Assembly (NCBI RefSeq): GCF_013409995.1
Contig: NZ_JACCBX010000012.1
Location: forward strand, 1-64,000
Direction of reading: 5' to 3'
DNA length: 64,000 nt
Source: Neobacillus driksii
GTDB lineage: Bacteria > Bacillota > Bacilli > Bacillales > Cytobacillaceae
Under the pieces are notes generated by a model, which was not told the DNA's origin, ran no database searches, and worked only from the letters and a program-made list of their open reading frames with translations. The position numbers were made by a program, and so were the translations under genes. Of this stretch, positions 52,501-60,377 are shown piece after piece. Position 1 is the first letter of the stretch, and every line of letters begins with the position of its first letter.

Positions 52501-54663
52501 CTAGTTTACTAATTTAAAAGTAAGAGCAGATACATCTTGGCTGTTTCGGCCAACAAATGCGATAAACGTACCAGCATCACTTGTAAACTGAAGATTCTCA
52601 TGATGGTAGCGAAGTTGTTCTTCTGTGATCGTGAAGGATGCTTCTTTCGTTTCATTCGGCTGTAACATAATCTTTTTAAACGCTTTCAATTCCTTTACAG
52701 GTCGGACAATTTCTCCAGCAACGTCACGTATATAAAGCTGTACGACTTCTTCTCCAGCAACATTGCCCGTATTCGTTATACTTACAGATAGAGTAATAGG
52801 TTGTTCAGAATTCATAGTATCGGCCGACAACATTGCATCGGTGTATGAGAAGGTGGTATAACTTAAACCAAATCCAAATGGAAGTAATGGTTCATTCGGA
52901 ATATCCAAATAGTGTGTTACATATCGCACATATTCTTCAGAAGTTTTCGGGCGTCCAGTATTAAAATGATTGTAATATATTGGAACTTGTCCGACTGAAT
53001 ATGGGAATGTCATGGACAATCTACCAGATGGATTTGCATCACCAAACAGTAAATCAGCAATCGCTGCCCCACCTTCTGTTCCAGGATACCAAGCTTCTAA
53101 CACTGCGTCTGCTTGATCAATCACACCATGTAAATCAAGAGGACGACCATTAAATAACACAGCTGCCATTGGTTTTTTCAGTTTTTTTACTTCAGCAATC
53201 AATTGCAGTTGAATATCTGGTAAACAAATATTAGCTCTACTTCCGCCTTCTCCGCTCATTGCTGAACTTTCACCTAAAGCAAGGATAATAACATCTGCTT
53301 CACTTGCCGCATTTATTGCCATATTCATTTCATTTTCAGTACCTGTCTCAATGTCACAGCCTTTTGCGACGGTGAGCAAAGCAGGGTCAATTTTCATTTT
53401 TATACCTTCGTCCATTTTAACGGCTTCCTCGTATGAACCTTGCCATGACCAAGGGCCTAAAATATCTCCATTTTGAGCAAAAGGACCAATTAACGCGATT
53501 TTCTGGTGCCTGTTTAACGGAAGAACAGATTGATTCTTTAATAGTACACATGACTTTGCCGCCGCTTCTCTTGCTGCCTTGCGATGCTCTTCGGATAGAA
53601 TATATTCTTGCTCACGTTTTTCATCTGCACCACGATATGGATTTTCAAATAATCCTAGTTTTTGTTTTAATTTCAAAATTCGAAGTACCGCTTCATCAAT
53701 TAGTGTTTCTTCTATAGTGCCATTTTCCACAAGCTGCTTTAAATTATCTACGTAACATGTCGTCATCATTTCAATATCTACACCAGCTTGAAGGGCTTTT
53801 ACAGCAGCTTCTGAGGAATCTTCAGCTATACCATGAGGAATTAACTCCTTGACAGCACCCCAGTCGGAAATCATGACCCCGTCAAATCCCCATTCATCAC
53901 GAAGTAAATCGCGCATTAACTTTTTATTTCCTGTAGCAGGTATACCATCTACGGTGTTAAAAGCAGTCATTACCATTTCACAGCCTTCATCTAAAGCGGC
54001 TTTATATGGTGGTAAATATGATTCACGCAGTTGTCTTTCCGACATATTAACAGTGTTATATTCACGTCCACCTTCAGGTGCACCATAGGCTGCAAAGTGT
54101 TTAACACATGCAGCTACACGATTTTGGTCATCTGTTAAATTCGTTCCTTGGAATCCTCGAACAAATGCGCGAGCAAATAAACTATTTAAATAAGGATCTT
54201 CTCCAGTAGACTCCATAACCCTTCCCCAACGTGGATCACGAACTATGTCAACCATTGGAGCAAATGTAACATGAACCCCAGAAACTGCAGCTTCTTTGGC
54301 TGCGATCTCAGCACTCTTTTCAGCTAGGTCCAAATCCCAAGAACAACCCATTGCAAGAGGTACAGGGAAGATTGTTTTAAATCCGTGAACAATATCAGCC
54401 ATCATTAACAAAGGAATCCCAAAACGATTTTTCTCTAAATGGGCTTTTTGAATGTTCATAACTTCTCTCGCACCTGAGGCACCCAAGACCGAACCGCAAT
54501 TTTGTGAGATCTCATCAGTAATCCCCATCCCTGTCATTGGTCCAGTTATCTCGCCTTTATCGGATGCACCTTTAAAGAAAGGTGTGGCTAACTGAATCAG
54601 TTGGCCAATCTTTTCGTTTAAAGTCATTTTCTGAATGATTTCATTCAATTGTTGTTCCACCAT
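52501..54663 (-). CDS. GH3 beta-glucosidase, cytosolic
   Basis: A 720-aa family 3 enzyme. The TIM barrel contains FAPMVDIVRDPRWGR, KHFAAYG (188-194) and GVMISDWGA with nucleophile Asp267. The second domain has LALGESSAMSGEGGSR, which holds the likely acid/base Glu. A C-terminal fibronectin-III-like domain (EEVVQLYIRDV) follows. No signal peptide. It is the first gene of the leftward GH3-GH94 operon, with GGAGGAG before the ATG. Next to the phosphorylase it would split sophorose and other short beta-glucosides into glucose. Its promoter carries the shared operators. Confidence 0.92.
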   Translation of the reverse strand: MVEQQLNEIIQKMTLNEKIGQLIQLATPFFKGASDKGEITGPMTGMGITDEISQNCGSVLGASGAREVMNIQKAHLEKNRFGIPLLMMADIVHGFKTIFPVPLAMGCSWDLDLAEKSAEIAAKEAAVSGVHVTFAPMVDIVRDPRWGRVMESTGEDPYLNSLFARAFVRGFQGTNLTDDQNRVAACVKHFAAYGAPEGGREYNTVNMSERQLRESYLPPYKAALDEGCEMVMTAFNTVDGIPATGNKKLMRDLLRDEWGFDGVMISDWGAVKELIPHGIAEDSSEAAVKALQAGVDIEMMTTCYVDNLKQLVENGTIEETLIDEAVLRILKLKQKLGLFENPYRGADEKREQEYILSEEHRKAAREAAAKSCVLLKNQSVLPLNRHQKIALIGPFAQNGDILGPWSWQGSYEEAVKMDEGIKMKIDPALLTVAKGCDIETGTENEMNMAINAASEADVIILALGESSAMSGEGGSRANICLPDIQLQLIAEVKKLKKPMAAVLFNGRPLDLHGVIDQADAVLEAWYPGTEGGAAIADLLFGDANPSGRLSMTFPYSVGQVPIYYNHFNTGRPKTSEEYVRYVTHYLDIPNEPLLPFGFGLSYTTFSYTDAMLSADTMNSEQPITLSVSITNTGNVAGEEVVQLYIRDVAGEIVRPVKELKAFKKIMLQPNETKEASFTITEEQLRYHHENLQFTSDAGTFIAFVGRNSQDVSALTFKLVN

Positions 54664-54698
54664 TTTTCTCCTCCATTTTCATAAAGTTCTTAAATCCA

Positions 54699-54779
54699 AT
54701 TGAAACGTTTCAATAGAAATTATAATTGGATTATAAACGCTTTCAAAAAGAGAGTCAATGAAAAATCGAAACGTTTTTA
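54699..54779 (-). promoter_or_regulatory. GH3-GH94 promoter with LacI-type operators and a cre-like site
   Basis: On the minus strand TTGACT (54753-54758) and TATAAT (54730-54735) are 17 bases apart. TGAAAGCGTTTATA (54732-54745) overlaps the -10 and is cre-like with one mismatch. The perfect palindrome ATTGAAACGTTTCAAT (54699-54714) lies downstream of the start of transcription. A degenerate TCGAAACGTTTTTA lies upstream at 54766-54779. The layout matches the two other operator regions in the window. Confidence 0.75.
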
Positions 54780-54819
54780 TTGCAAGGTTAAAAGAAGATG
54801 ATAAAGAATTAGATAACAG

Positions 54820-55599
54820 CTACTCCATATCCAGACGTCGGTAAACTCCAGGAGATACGCCATATTTTTTATGAAATACCCTGTGAAAATAAGGATAGCT
54901 GCCGAATCCGCAATCATCCGCTATCTGCTCGAGTGTCAAAGTAGTATATTTCATCTGTTCAATTGCTGCGGAAAGCCTAATTTCATGTGCATATTCAATG
55001 ATTGTTTTTCCAACATGACTTTTAAAAAGATGCACAGATCGAGAAACGCTAAGACCAATATGTCGTGCCACATCCTCTAGTTTAAAAGCGGTAGTGGCGT
55101 GTTCTTCAATATAACGCATCATCTGAGACACCGAATATGGGTAGATAAAGGATGGTACCGTTTCGTTTGCTGCCCGTTCTAAATATAAACAGAGCGCTCG
55201 CAGCAAATAGCCGGTCAGCTCTTCGTTTTGGCTGGAAGATGGACGGCGTTTTTCCATCATAATTTGGCGCCATAAAGTCAGAAGTTTGTCATCAACTCCG
55301 ATTTGAGAAATATTATCTATGTCAGAACTGCGCCACCATGCGTTAATCCACGAGCCTTCACATCCTAGGTGATAGTCCCCGCAGTTTTGCCCCTCTTTTA
55401 CAAGCAGTTCATAATGGTCACCAGGTTCTATTATCAAAAGGTCACCTTTCTTGATTTCTACTTTTCTTCCCTTCACCACCACTTCACTAAGACCTTCTGT
55501 TTGAAGACGGAATAGATAAACTGGATACCCGGATTTGTGTTGTGAATGATATCCATTTGTGTGATAGGAATAGCCGCAAAAAAATATATTGGTTTTCAC
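54820..55599 (-). CDS. AraC-family transcriptional regulator
   Basis: A 259-aa regulator with GTG start six bases after AAGGAGG. The N-terminal sensing domain (KGDLLIIEPGDHYELLVKEG) is cupin-like. The C-terminal domain has two helix-turn-helices (VARHIGLSVSRSVHLFKSH and IADDCGFGSYPYFHRVFHKKY, then SPGVYRR). It is divergent from the isomerase/ThuA/dehydrogenase series, its likely target, and the intergenic region holds a palindrome plus repeated AAAATAG units. Confidence 0.9.
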   Translation of the reverse strand: MKTNIFFCGYSYHTNGYHSQHKSGYPVYLFRLQTEGLSEVVVKGRKVEIKKGDLLIIEPGDHYELLVKEGQNCGDYHLGCEGSWINAWWRSSDIDNISQIGVDDKLLTLWRQIMMEKRRPSSSQNEELTGYLLRALCLYLERAANETVPSFIYPYSVSQMMRYIEEHATTAFKLEDVARHIGLSVSRSVHLFKSHVGKTIIEYAHEIRLSAAIEQMKYTTLTLEQIADDCGFGSYPYFHRVFHKKYGVSPGVYRRLDME

Positions 55600-55657
55600 A
55601 AGTTCCTCCTTAAAATATAGAAAAATAGCAAAATAGTGGATGTTTTAATTATATCAT

Positions 55658-55679
55658 CTATGTTTATTTGTAAACATAG
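55658..55679. promoter_or_regulatory. Perfect palindrome in the AraC/isomerase intergenic region
   Basis: CTATGTTTA and TAAACATAG form a 9-bp inverted repeat with a 4-base gap, about 50 bases before the isomerase gene. Just upstream are two AAAATAG-like units. It may be a regulator binding site or an mRNA hairpin. The related region at 9.4 kb has lost the right half. Confidence 0.45.
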
Positions 55680-55728
55680 GATTTATGATGTAATCAAATA
55701 AGTAAGGTTAAAGGAGTGAGAGTTAAGG

Positions 55729-56490
55729 ATGTCAAAAATTCCAATAGCTGTTCAAATGTACACATTGCGGGAAGAAAGCGCCAAAGATTTTACGGGTACT
55801 TTGAGAAGAGTGGCCGAACTTGGCTTCGATGGAATTGAATTTGCGGGCTTTGGTGGATTAACAGCAAAAGAGGTAAAAGTATTATTAGATGATCTTGGCT
55901 TAAAAGCTGTGTCGAGCCATATACCTCTTGAAGAATTAGAAAATAATCTGATTCAAGTGATTGAAGATCAGAAAATAGTAGGAAGCGGCTTTGTTGTCTG
56001 TCCTTACATAATGCCTGAACGCCAGAGTGAAGAGGATTACATTGCACTTATTTCATTTTTAAATCAAACTGGTGAAATTTTAAGACGTGAAGGGATAACA
56101 CTTTGCTATCATAATCACGATTTTGAACTAGAACGACTGTCGGATGGCAGAACGGTGCTTGAAGCTATTTATGAAGGTACCAATTCAGAAAATGTAAAGG
56201 CTGAGTTCGATATTTATTGGCTGACAAAGGCAGGAGAAGTACCAGCTGAGTGGATCAGTCGTTATCAAAATAGAACACCTCTCATACATTTGAAAGACAT
56301 GACAACAGATGAGGAACAATTTTTTGCTGAACTTGGTACAGGCGTCGTCGATATTGAATCAGTTTTAAGAAAGGGAGAGGAAGCTGGTGTTCAGTGGTGG
56401 ATAATAGAGCAGGATGCAAGCCGCCTAACACCATTTGAGAGTATAGAAATCAGTATCAATTATTTGAAAAGAAAGCTTAAGCAATATTAG
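55729..56490 (+). CDS. Sugar phosphate isomerase/epimerase, TIM-barrel family
   Basis: A 253-aa member of PF01261. Metal-ligand segments are LCYHNHDFELE (His, Glu), KAEFDIYWLTKAG (Asp), PLIHLKDM (His, Asp) and WWIIEQD (Glu). Similar proteins act on keto-sugars or inositol derivatives. AAAGGAG lies at a suitable distance before the ATG. It begins the rightward series. A gap of about 125 bases before the ThuA gene holds no clear terminator or promoter. Confidence 0.9.
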   Translation: MSKIPIAVQMYTLREESAKDFTGTLRRVAELGFDGIEFAGFGGLTAKEVKVLLDDLGLKAVSSHIPLEELENNLIQVIEDQKIVGSGFVVCPYIMPERQSEEDYIALISFLNQTGEILRREGITLCYHNHDFELERLSDGRTVLEAIYEGTNSENVKAEFDIYWLTKAGEVPAEWISRYQNRTPLIHLKDMTTDEEQFFAELGTGVVDIESVLRKGEEAGVQWWIIEQDASRLTPFESIEISINYLKRKLKQY

Positions 56491-56614
56491 TGGTAAAGCA
56501 TAGTATAGTTCAATATTTTACACCCTATACGTCAATGTAAGCCGTTTCATTAAGTGTCTTATCCATTAAAATAATAGTTAGAGTTAGAGTAAATTAAAAT
56601 GGGAGTTGGTTATT

Positions 56615-57337
56615 ATGGTTAAAGTAACAGTATGGAATGAAAACCGGCATGAACAAAAAAATCCAATAGTAAGAGATATATATCCTAACGGAATTCACGG
56701 TACAATAGCGGAGTTTTTAAATGAAAATGGTCATGAAGTAATGACAGCTACTCTAGACGAGCCGGAGCATGGCTTAACGGATGAAGTTCTAGCCAATACT
56801 GATGTACTAGTTTGGTGGGGGCATTTAGCACATGGTGAAGTAAAGGATGAAATTGTACAAAAGGTTCAGCAGCGTGTCCTTGACGGCATGGGTTTGATTG
56901 TTCTTCACTCCGGTCATTTCTCAAAAATCTTCAAAACCTTAATGGGAACAAGCTGTGATTTAAAATGGCGCGAAGCAGACGAGAAAGAACGACTTTGGGT
57001 CGTAAGCCCAAGTCACCCGATTGTAGAAGGTATCTCAGAGTATATTGAATTAGAAAAAGAAGAAATGTATGGGGAGCATTTTGATATCCCACAGCCAGAC
57101 GAACTGATTTTTACAAGCTGGTTTGAAGGAGGGGAAGTGTTTCGCAGCGGATGTACATACAAACGGGGGAACGGGAAAGTATTCTACTTCCGTCCAGGTC
57201 ATGAAACCTATCCTACTTACCACAACAAAGACATTCAACGTGTGATTAGCAATGCCGTAAATTGGGCAGAGCCGGTAAAGCGCGAACGTCCAGTCTATGG
57301 AAATGCTAAACCACTTGAAGTAATTGGAGGAAAGTAA
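56615..57337 (+). CDS. ThuA-like protein (trehalose utilization family)
   Basis: About 240 aa, a ThuA-domain protein with a glutamine-amidotransferase-like fold; VWNENRHEQKN at the N-terminus, VWWGHLAHG and LHSGHFSKIFKTLMG are characteristic. In rhizobia ThuA works with ThuB, a Gfo-type dehydrogenase, in trehalose or disaccharide oxidation through a 3-keto intermediate. Here too a Gfo dehydrogenase follows within two bases. The ATG nine bases after GGGAG is chosen; an in-frame TTG directly follows that site and is less likely. It may handle a 3-keto-disaccharide. Confidence 0.88.
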   Translation: MVKVTVWNENRHEQKNPIVRDIYPNGIHGTIAEFLNENGHEVMTATLDEPEHGLTDEVLANTDVLVWWGHLAHGEVKDEIVQKVQQRVLDGMGLIVLHSGHFSKIFKTLMGTSCDLKWREADEKERLWVVSPSHPIVEGISEYIELEKEEMYGEHFDIPQPDELIFTSWFEGGEVFRSGCTYKRGNGKVFYFRPGHETYPTYHNKDIQRVISNAVNWAEPVKRERPVYGNAKPLEVIGGK

Positions 57338-57338
57338 C

Positions 57339-58373
57339 ATGGAAAAATTAAGAGTAGCGGTAATTGGCTGTGGCAGCATTGCCCAGCACCGTCATTTACC
57401 TGAATATAAATCAAATAAAAATGTAGAGATTGTTGCTGTTTGTGATATCAATGAGGAGCGCGCCCAAGCTGTAGCAGAAAAATATGGTGTAAAAGCCTAT
57501 ACGAACTATGAAGAGTTGTTAAGCAGCGATTCAGTCGATGCAGTTAGTGTTTGTACTCCCAACTATCTTCATGCCCCAATTTCCATCGCAGCCTTAAAAG
57601 CTGGAGTTCACGTACTCTGTGAAAAACCAATGGCAACGTCCAAGGATGAAGCTGAAGCGATGATTGCAGCAGCAAAAGAAAGCGGCAAGAAGTTAATGAT
57701 CGGCCATAATCAGCGTTTTGTTCCTTCACACCAAAAAGCCCGCACGTTAATCCAAAGTGGTGAAATCGGAAAGATTTATAGTTTCCGGACGGCATTCGGC
57801 CATGGTGGGCCTGAAGGATGGAGTGTAGAAGGGAAAGAGGGCTGGTTTTTCCAAAAGGAAAAAGCATTTGTTGGTGCAATGGGTGATTTAGGCGTCCATA
57901 AGGCTGACTTACTTCGCTATATTTTGGGAGAAGAAATTACAGAAGTGGGTTCTTTTGTTGAAACAAGTGCAAAAGATTTTGCTGACGTTGATGATAATGC
58001 GGTATGTGTACTTAAAACCGAAAGTGGTATTATCGGTACCCTTGCGGCAAGCTGGGCTTACGTAAGCAAGGAAGATAACTCCACTATTATTTATGGAGAA
58101 AAAGCTATTCTTCGTCTTGAAGACGACCCAGTTAATTCATTAGTTGTTCAATACGCAAACGGAGAAGTAGTGAATTACCAACTTGGAAAAATACAGTCCA
58201 ACGATGAAGGCGGACAAAATAATTCACATGTGATTGAGAAATTTGTGGAATCGATTCTTCATGACCAGGAACCACCGGTACCAGGAGAAGAAGGGAAGAA
58301 ATCACTAGAAGTCATTTTGGCAGCACTTGAGTCTAATCAAACAAAACAAATTGTAAGATTGAGCGAACAGTGA
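57339..58373 (+). CDS. Gfo/Idh/MocA-family dehydrogenase
   Basis: A 345-aa NAD(P)-dependent oxidoreductase: VAVIGCGSIAQHRH at the N-terminus, CEKPMATS near residue 96 and GDLGVHKADLLRY near 186. GGAGG before the ATG lies inside the end of the ThuA gene. It is the close paralog of the dehydrogenase at 9.5 kb, more than half identical by eye. It overlaps the next dehydrogenase by four bases. With ThuA, it could oxidise the C3 hydroxyl of a disaccharide. Confidence 0.93.
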   Translation: MEKLRVAVIGCGSIAQHRHLPEYKSNKNVEIVAVCDINEERAQAVAEKYGVKAYTNYEELLSSDSVDAVSVCTPNYLHAPISIAALKAGVHVLCEKPMATSKDEAEAMIAAAKESGKKLMIGHNQRFVPSHQKARTLIQSGEIGKIYSFRTAFGHGGPEGWSVEGKEGWFFQKEKAFVGAMGDLGVHKADLLRYILGEEITEVGSFVETSAKDFADVDDNAVCVLKTESGIIGTLAASWAYVSKEDNSTIIYGEKAILRLEDDPVNSLVVQYANGEVVNYQLGKIQSNDEGGQNNSHVIEKFVESILHDQEPPVPGEEGKKSLEVILAALESNQTKQIVRLSEQ

Positions 58374-59389
58374 AAAAACTACGGATCGGAATTATCGGGG
58401 TTGGCGGTATTGCGCAAGGCCGTCATATCCCCGCTTTTCTACAGTTGAATGACATTTGTGAAATTACGGCTTTTAGTGATGTTAACATAGACCGAGCAAG
58501 GGAAACCGCTGAAAAATATAACATTCCTTATGTTTTTGAAGATTATCATGAGCTTTTTTCGGAGGTTGACGCGGTTTGTATTTGCACTCCAAATAAATTT
58601 CATGCTGAAATTACGATTGCTGCTTTTGAGGCAGGAGTTCATGTATTATGTGAGAAACCGATGGCGTTAACTGCGGAGGAATGCGAACGAATGGTCGCCG
58701 CTTCTAAGAAAGCTGGTAAAGTGCTGGCGATTGCCTATCATTACCGTTTTATGAAGGAAGCACAAGCTGCCAAAAAAGCAATGCAGGAAGTAGGTAAGCC
58801 GCTTGTGGTAAGGGTTCAGGCATTACGACGCCGTAAAGTTCCTGGATGGGGAGTTTTTACAAACAAAGACCTGCAGGGCGGCGGCAGCTTGATTGATTAC
58901 GGATGTCATCTGCTAGACTTAGCGCTTTGGCTGATGGGAAATCCAAAACATCGAACGGTGACAGGCACCGCCTATAACACATTAAGTAAAATTCCTAACC
59001 AAGTGAATCAATGGGGATCGTTTAACCATGAAACCTTTAATGTCGATGATCATGTAACCGCCTATATTCAATTTGAAATCGGCGCCTCGATGTTGTTTGA
59101 AACATCCTGGGCCGCCAATATAAAGGATGACGCCGAGCACCTTAGCATTTCCGGAGTTGACGGAGGATTAAGTGTTTTTCCATTTGAACTTTATACCACA
59201 AAGAATGGAATGCTGTTAAATAGTCAAGCCGCCTGGATTCCTGGTGAGGAAGAACCCGGTCTCTCTCAGGCTAGGAATTTTATTCATACTTGTCTAGGAA
59301 TGGAAGAGTTAGTAGTGAAGCCAGAGGAGGCGCTTCAGGTTTCACAAATTATTGATCGAATATATGAAAGTGGGGGAAATCATTTATGA
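58370..59389 (+). CDS. Gfo/Idh/MocA-family dehydrogenase
   Basis: A 339-aa oxidoreductase with GTG start overlapping the upstream stop. GIIGVGGIAQGRHIP opens the Rossmann domain and LCEKPMAL holds the active-site Lys. GGGSLIDYGCHLLDLALW near residue 175 is the conserved substrate-site segment. It differs clearly from its upstream neighbour. No counterpart remains in the decayed duplicate at 9-10.7 kb. It overlaps the isomerase gene by four bases, so translation of all three is coupled. Confidence 0.93.
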   Translation: MKKLRIGIIGVGGIAQGRHIPAFLQLNDICEITAFSDVNIDRARETAEKYNIPYVFEDYHELFSEVDAVCICTPNKFHAEITIAAFEAGVHVLCEKPMALTAEECERMVAASKKAGKVLAIAYHYRFMKEAQAAKKAMQEVGKPLVVRVQALRRRKVPGWGVFTNKDLQGGGSLIDYGCHLLDLALWLMGNPKHRTVTGTAYNTLSKIPNQVNQWGSFNHETFNVDDHVTAYIQFEIGASMLFETSWAANIKDDAEHLSISGVDGGLSVFPFELYTTKNGMLLNSQAAWIPGEEEPGLSQARNFIHTCLGMEELVVKPEEALQVSQIIDRIYESGGNHL

Positions 59390-60354
59390 AACTAGGTGTT
59401 TTTACTGTATTATTTGGGGAAAAGTCGTTTGAAGAAATGCTCGATACTGTCAAAGAAGCTGGACTTCATGCTGTTGAAATTGGTACTGGCTGTTATCCAG
59501 GGAATAGTCATTGTGATTTAGACGGTTTATTAGAGAGTGAAGAGGCACGCAATCAATACATTCAAAAAGTGGAGGAACGCAATCTAATCATAAGTGCGTT
59601 TAGCTGCCATGGTAATCCGATTTCTCCTGAAGCGGCATTTGCGAAAAACTCGCATGAAACACTATTAAAAACAATCAAGCTAGCTTCCCTTCTAGGTGTA
59701 CCGGTTGTTAACTGTTTCTCTGGTACAGCAGGGGATCATGAAGGAGCCAAATATCCAAACTGGCCAGTAACTCCGTGGCCGAATGAATATGGCTCAGTCT
59801 TACAATGGCAATGGGAAGAAAAATTAATCCCTTACTGGAAAGAAGTCGGCCAGTATGCGAAGGAGCACAATGTAAAAATTGGGCTGGAGCTTCATGGCGG
59901 CTTTTTAGTCCACACACCATACACACTGTTAAAGCTTCGTGAGCAAACTTGTGATGCGATTGGCGCCAACTTAGATCCAAGCCATTTATGGTGGCAGGGA
60001 ATTGACCCAGTGGCAGCCATCAAAATTTTAGCAAAAGAAAATGCCATTCACCATTTCCATGCGAAAGACACATACATTGATCAGGAAAATGTGAATATGT
60101 ATGGATTAACGGATATGCAGCCATATGGAGAATTAAGAACTCGCGCATGGACCTTCCGATCAGTTGGCTGTGGCCATAGTTTAAAAGAATGGTCAGACAT
60201 GATGAGTGCGCTTCGCACATATGGATATGATTATGTTGTCAGTATTGAACATGAAGACGCAATTATGTCCATTGAAGAAGGATTCAAACGTGCCGTAACC
60301 AATTTGAAGTCAGTGTTAATTGAAGAGCCTGTTTCGCAAATGTGGTGGGTATAG
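59386..60354 (+). CDS. Sugar phosphate isomerase/epimerase, TIM-barrel family
   Basis: A 322-aa member of PF01261 with a metal site formed by LGLELHGG-like text (GLELHGGF, Glu), ANLDPSHLWW (Asp, His), HFHAKDTY (His, Asp) and VVSIEHED (Glu). The first 30 and last 5 residues are what is kept in the deleted copy at 10.55 kb. It is coupled to the two dehydrogenases and would isomerise or hydrate/dehydrate their product. The GH13 gene starts 23 bases later. Confidence 0.92.
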   Translation: MKLGVFTVLFGEKSFEEMLDTVKEAGLHAVEIGTGCYPGNSHCDLDGLLESEEARNQYIQKVEERNLIISAFSCHGNPISPEAAFAKNSHETLLKTIKLASLLGVPVVNCFSGTAGDHEGAKYPNWPVTPWPNEYGSVLQWQWEEKLIPYWKEVGQYAKEHNVKIGLELHGGFLVHTPYTLLKLREQTCDAIGANLDPSHLWWQGIDPVAAIKILAKENAIHHFHAKDTYIDQENVNMYGLTDMQPYGELRTRAWTFRSVGCGHSLKEWSDMMSALRTYGYDYVVSIEHEDAIMSIEEGFKRAVTNLKSVLIEEPVSQMWWV

Positions 60355-60377
60355 ACATCAAGGAAAGGGTTGCAGAG

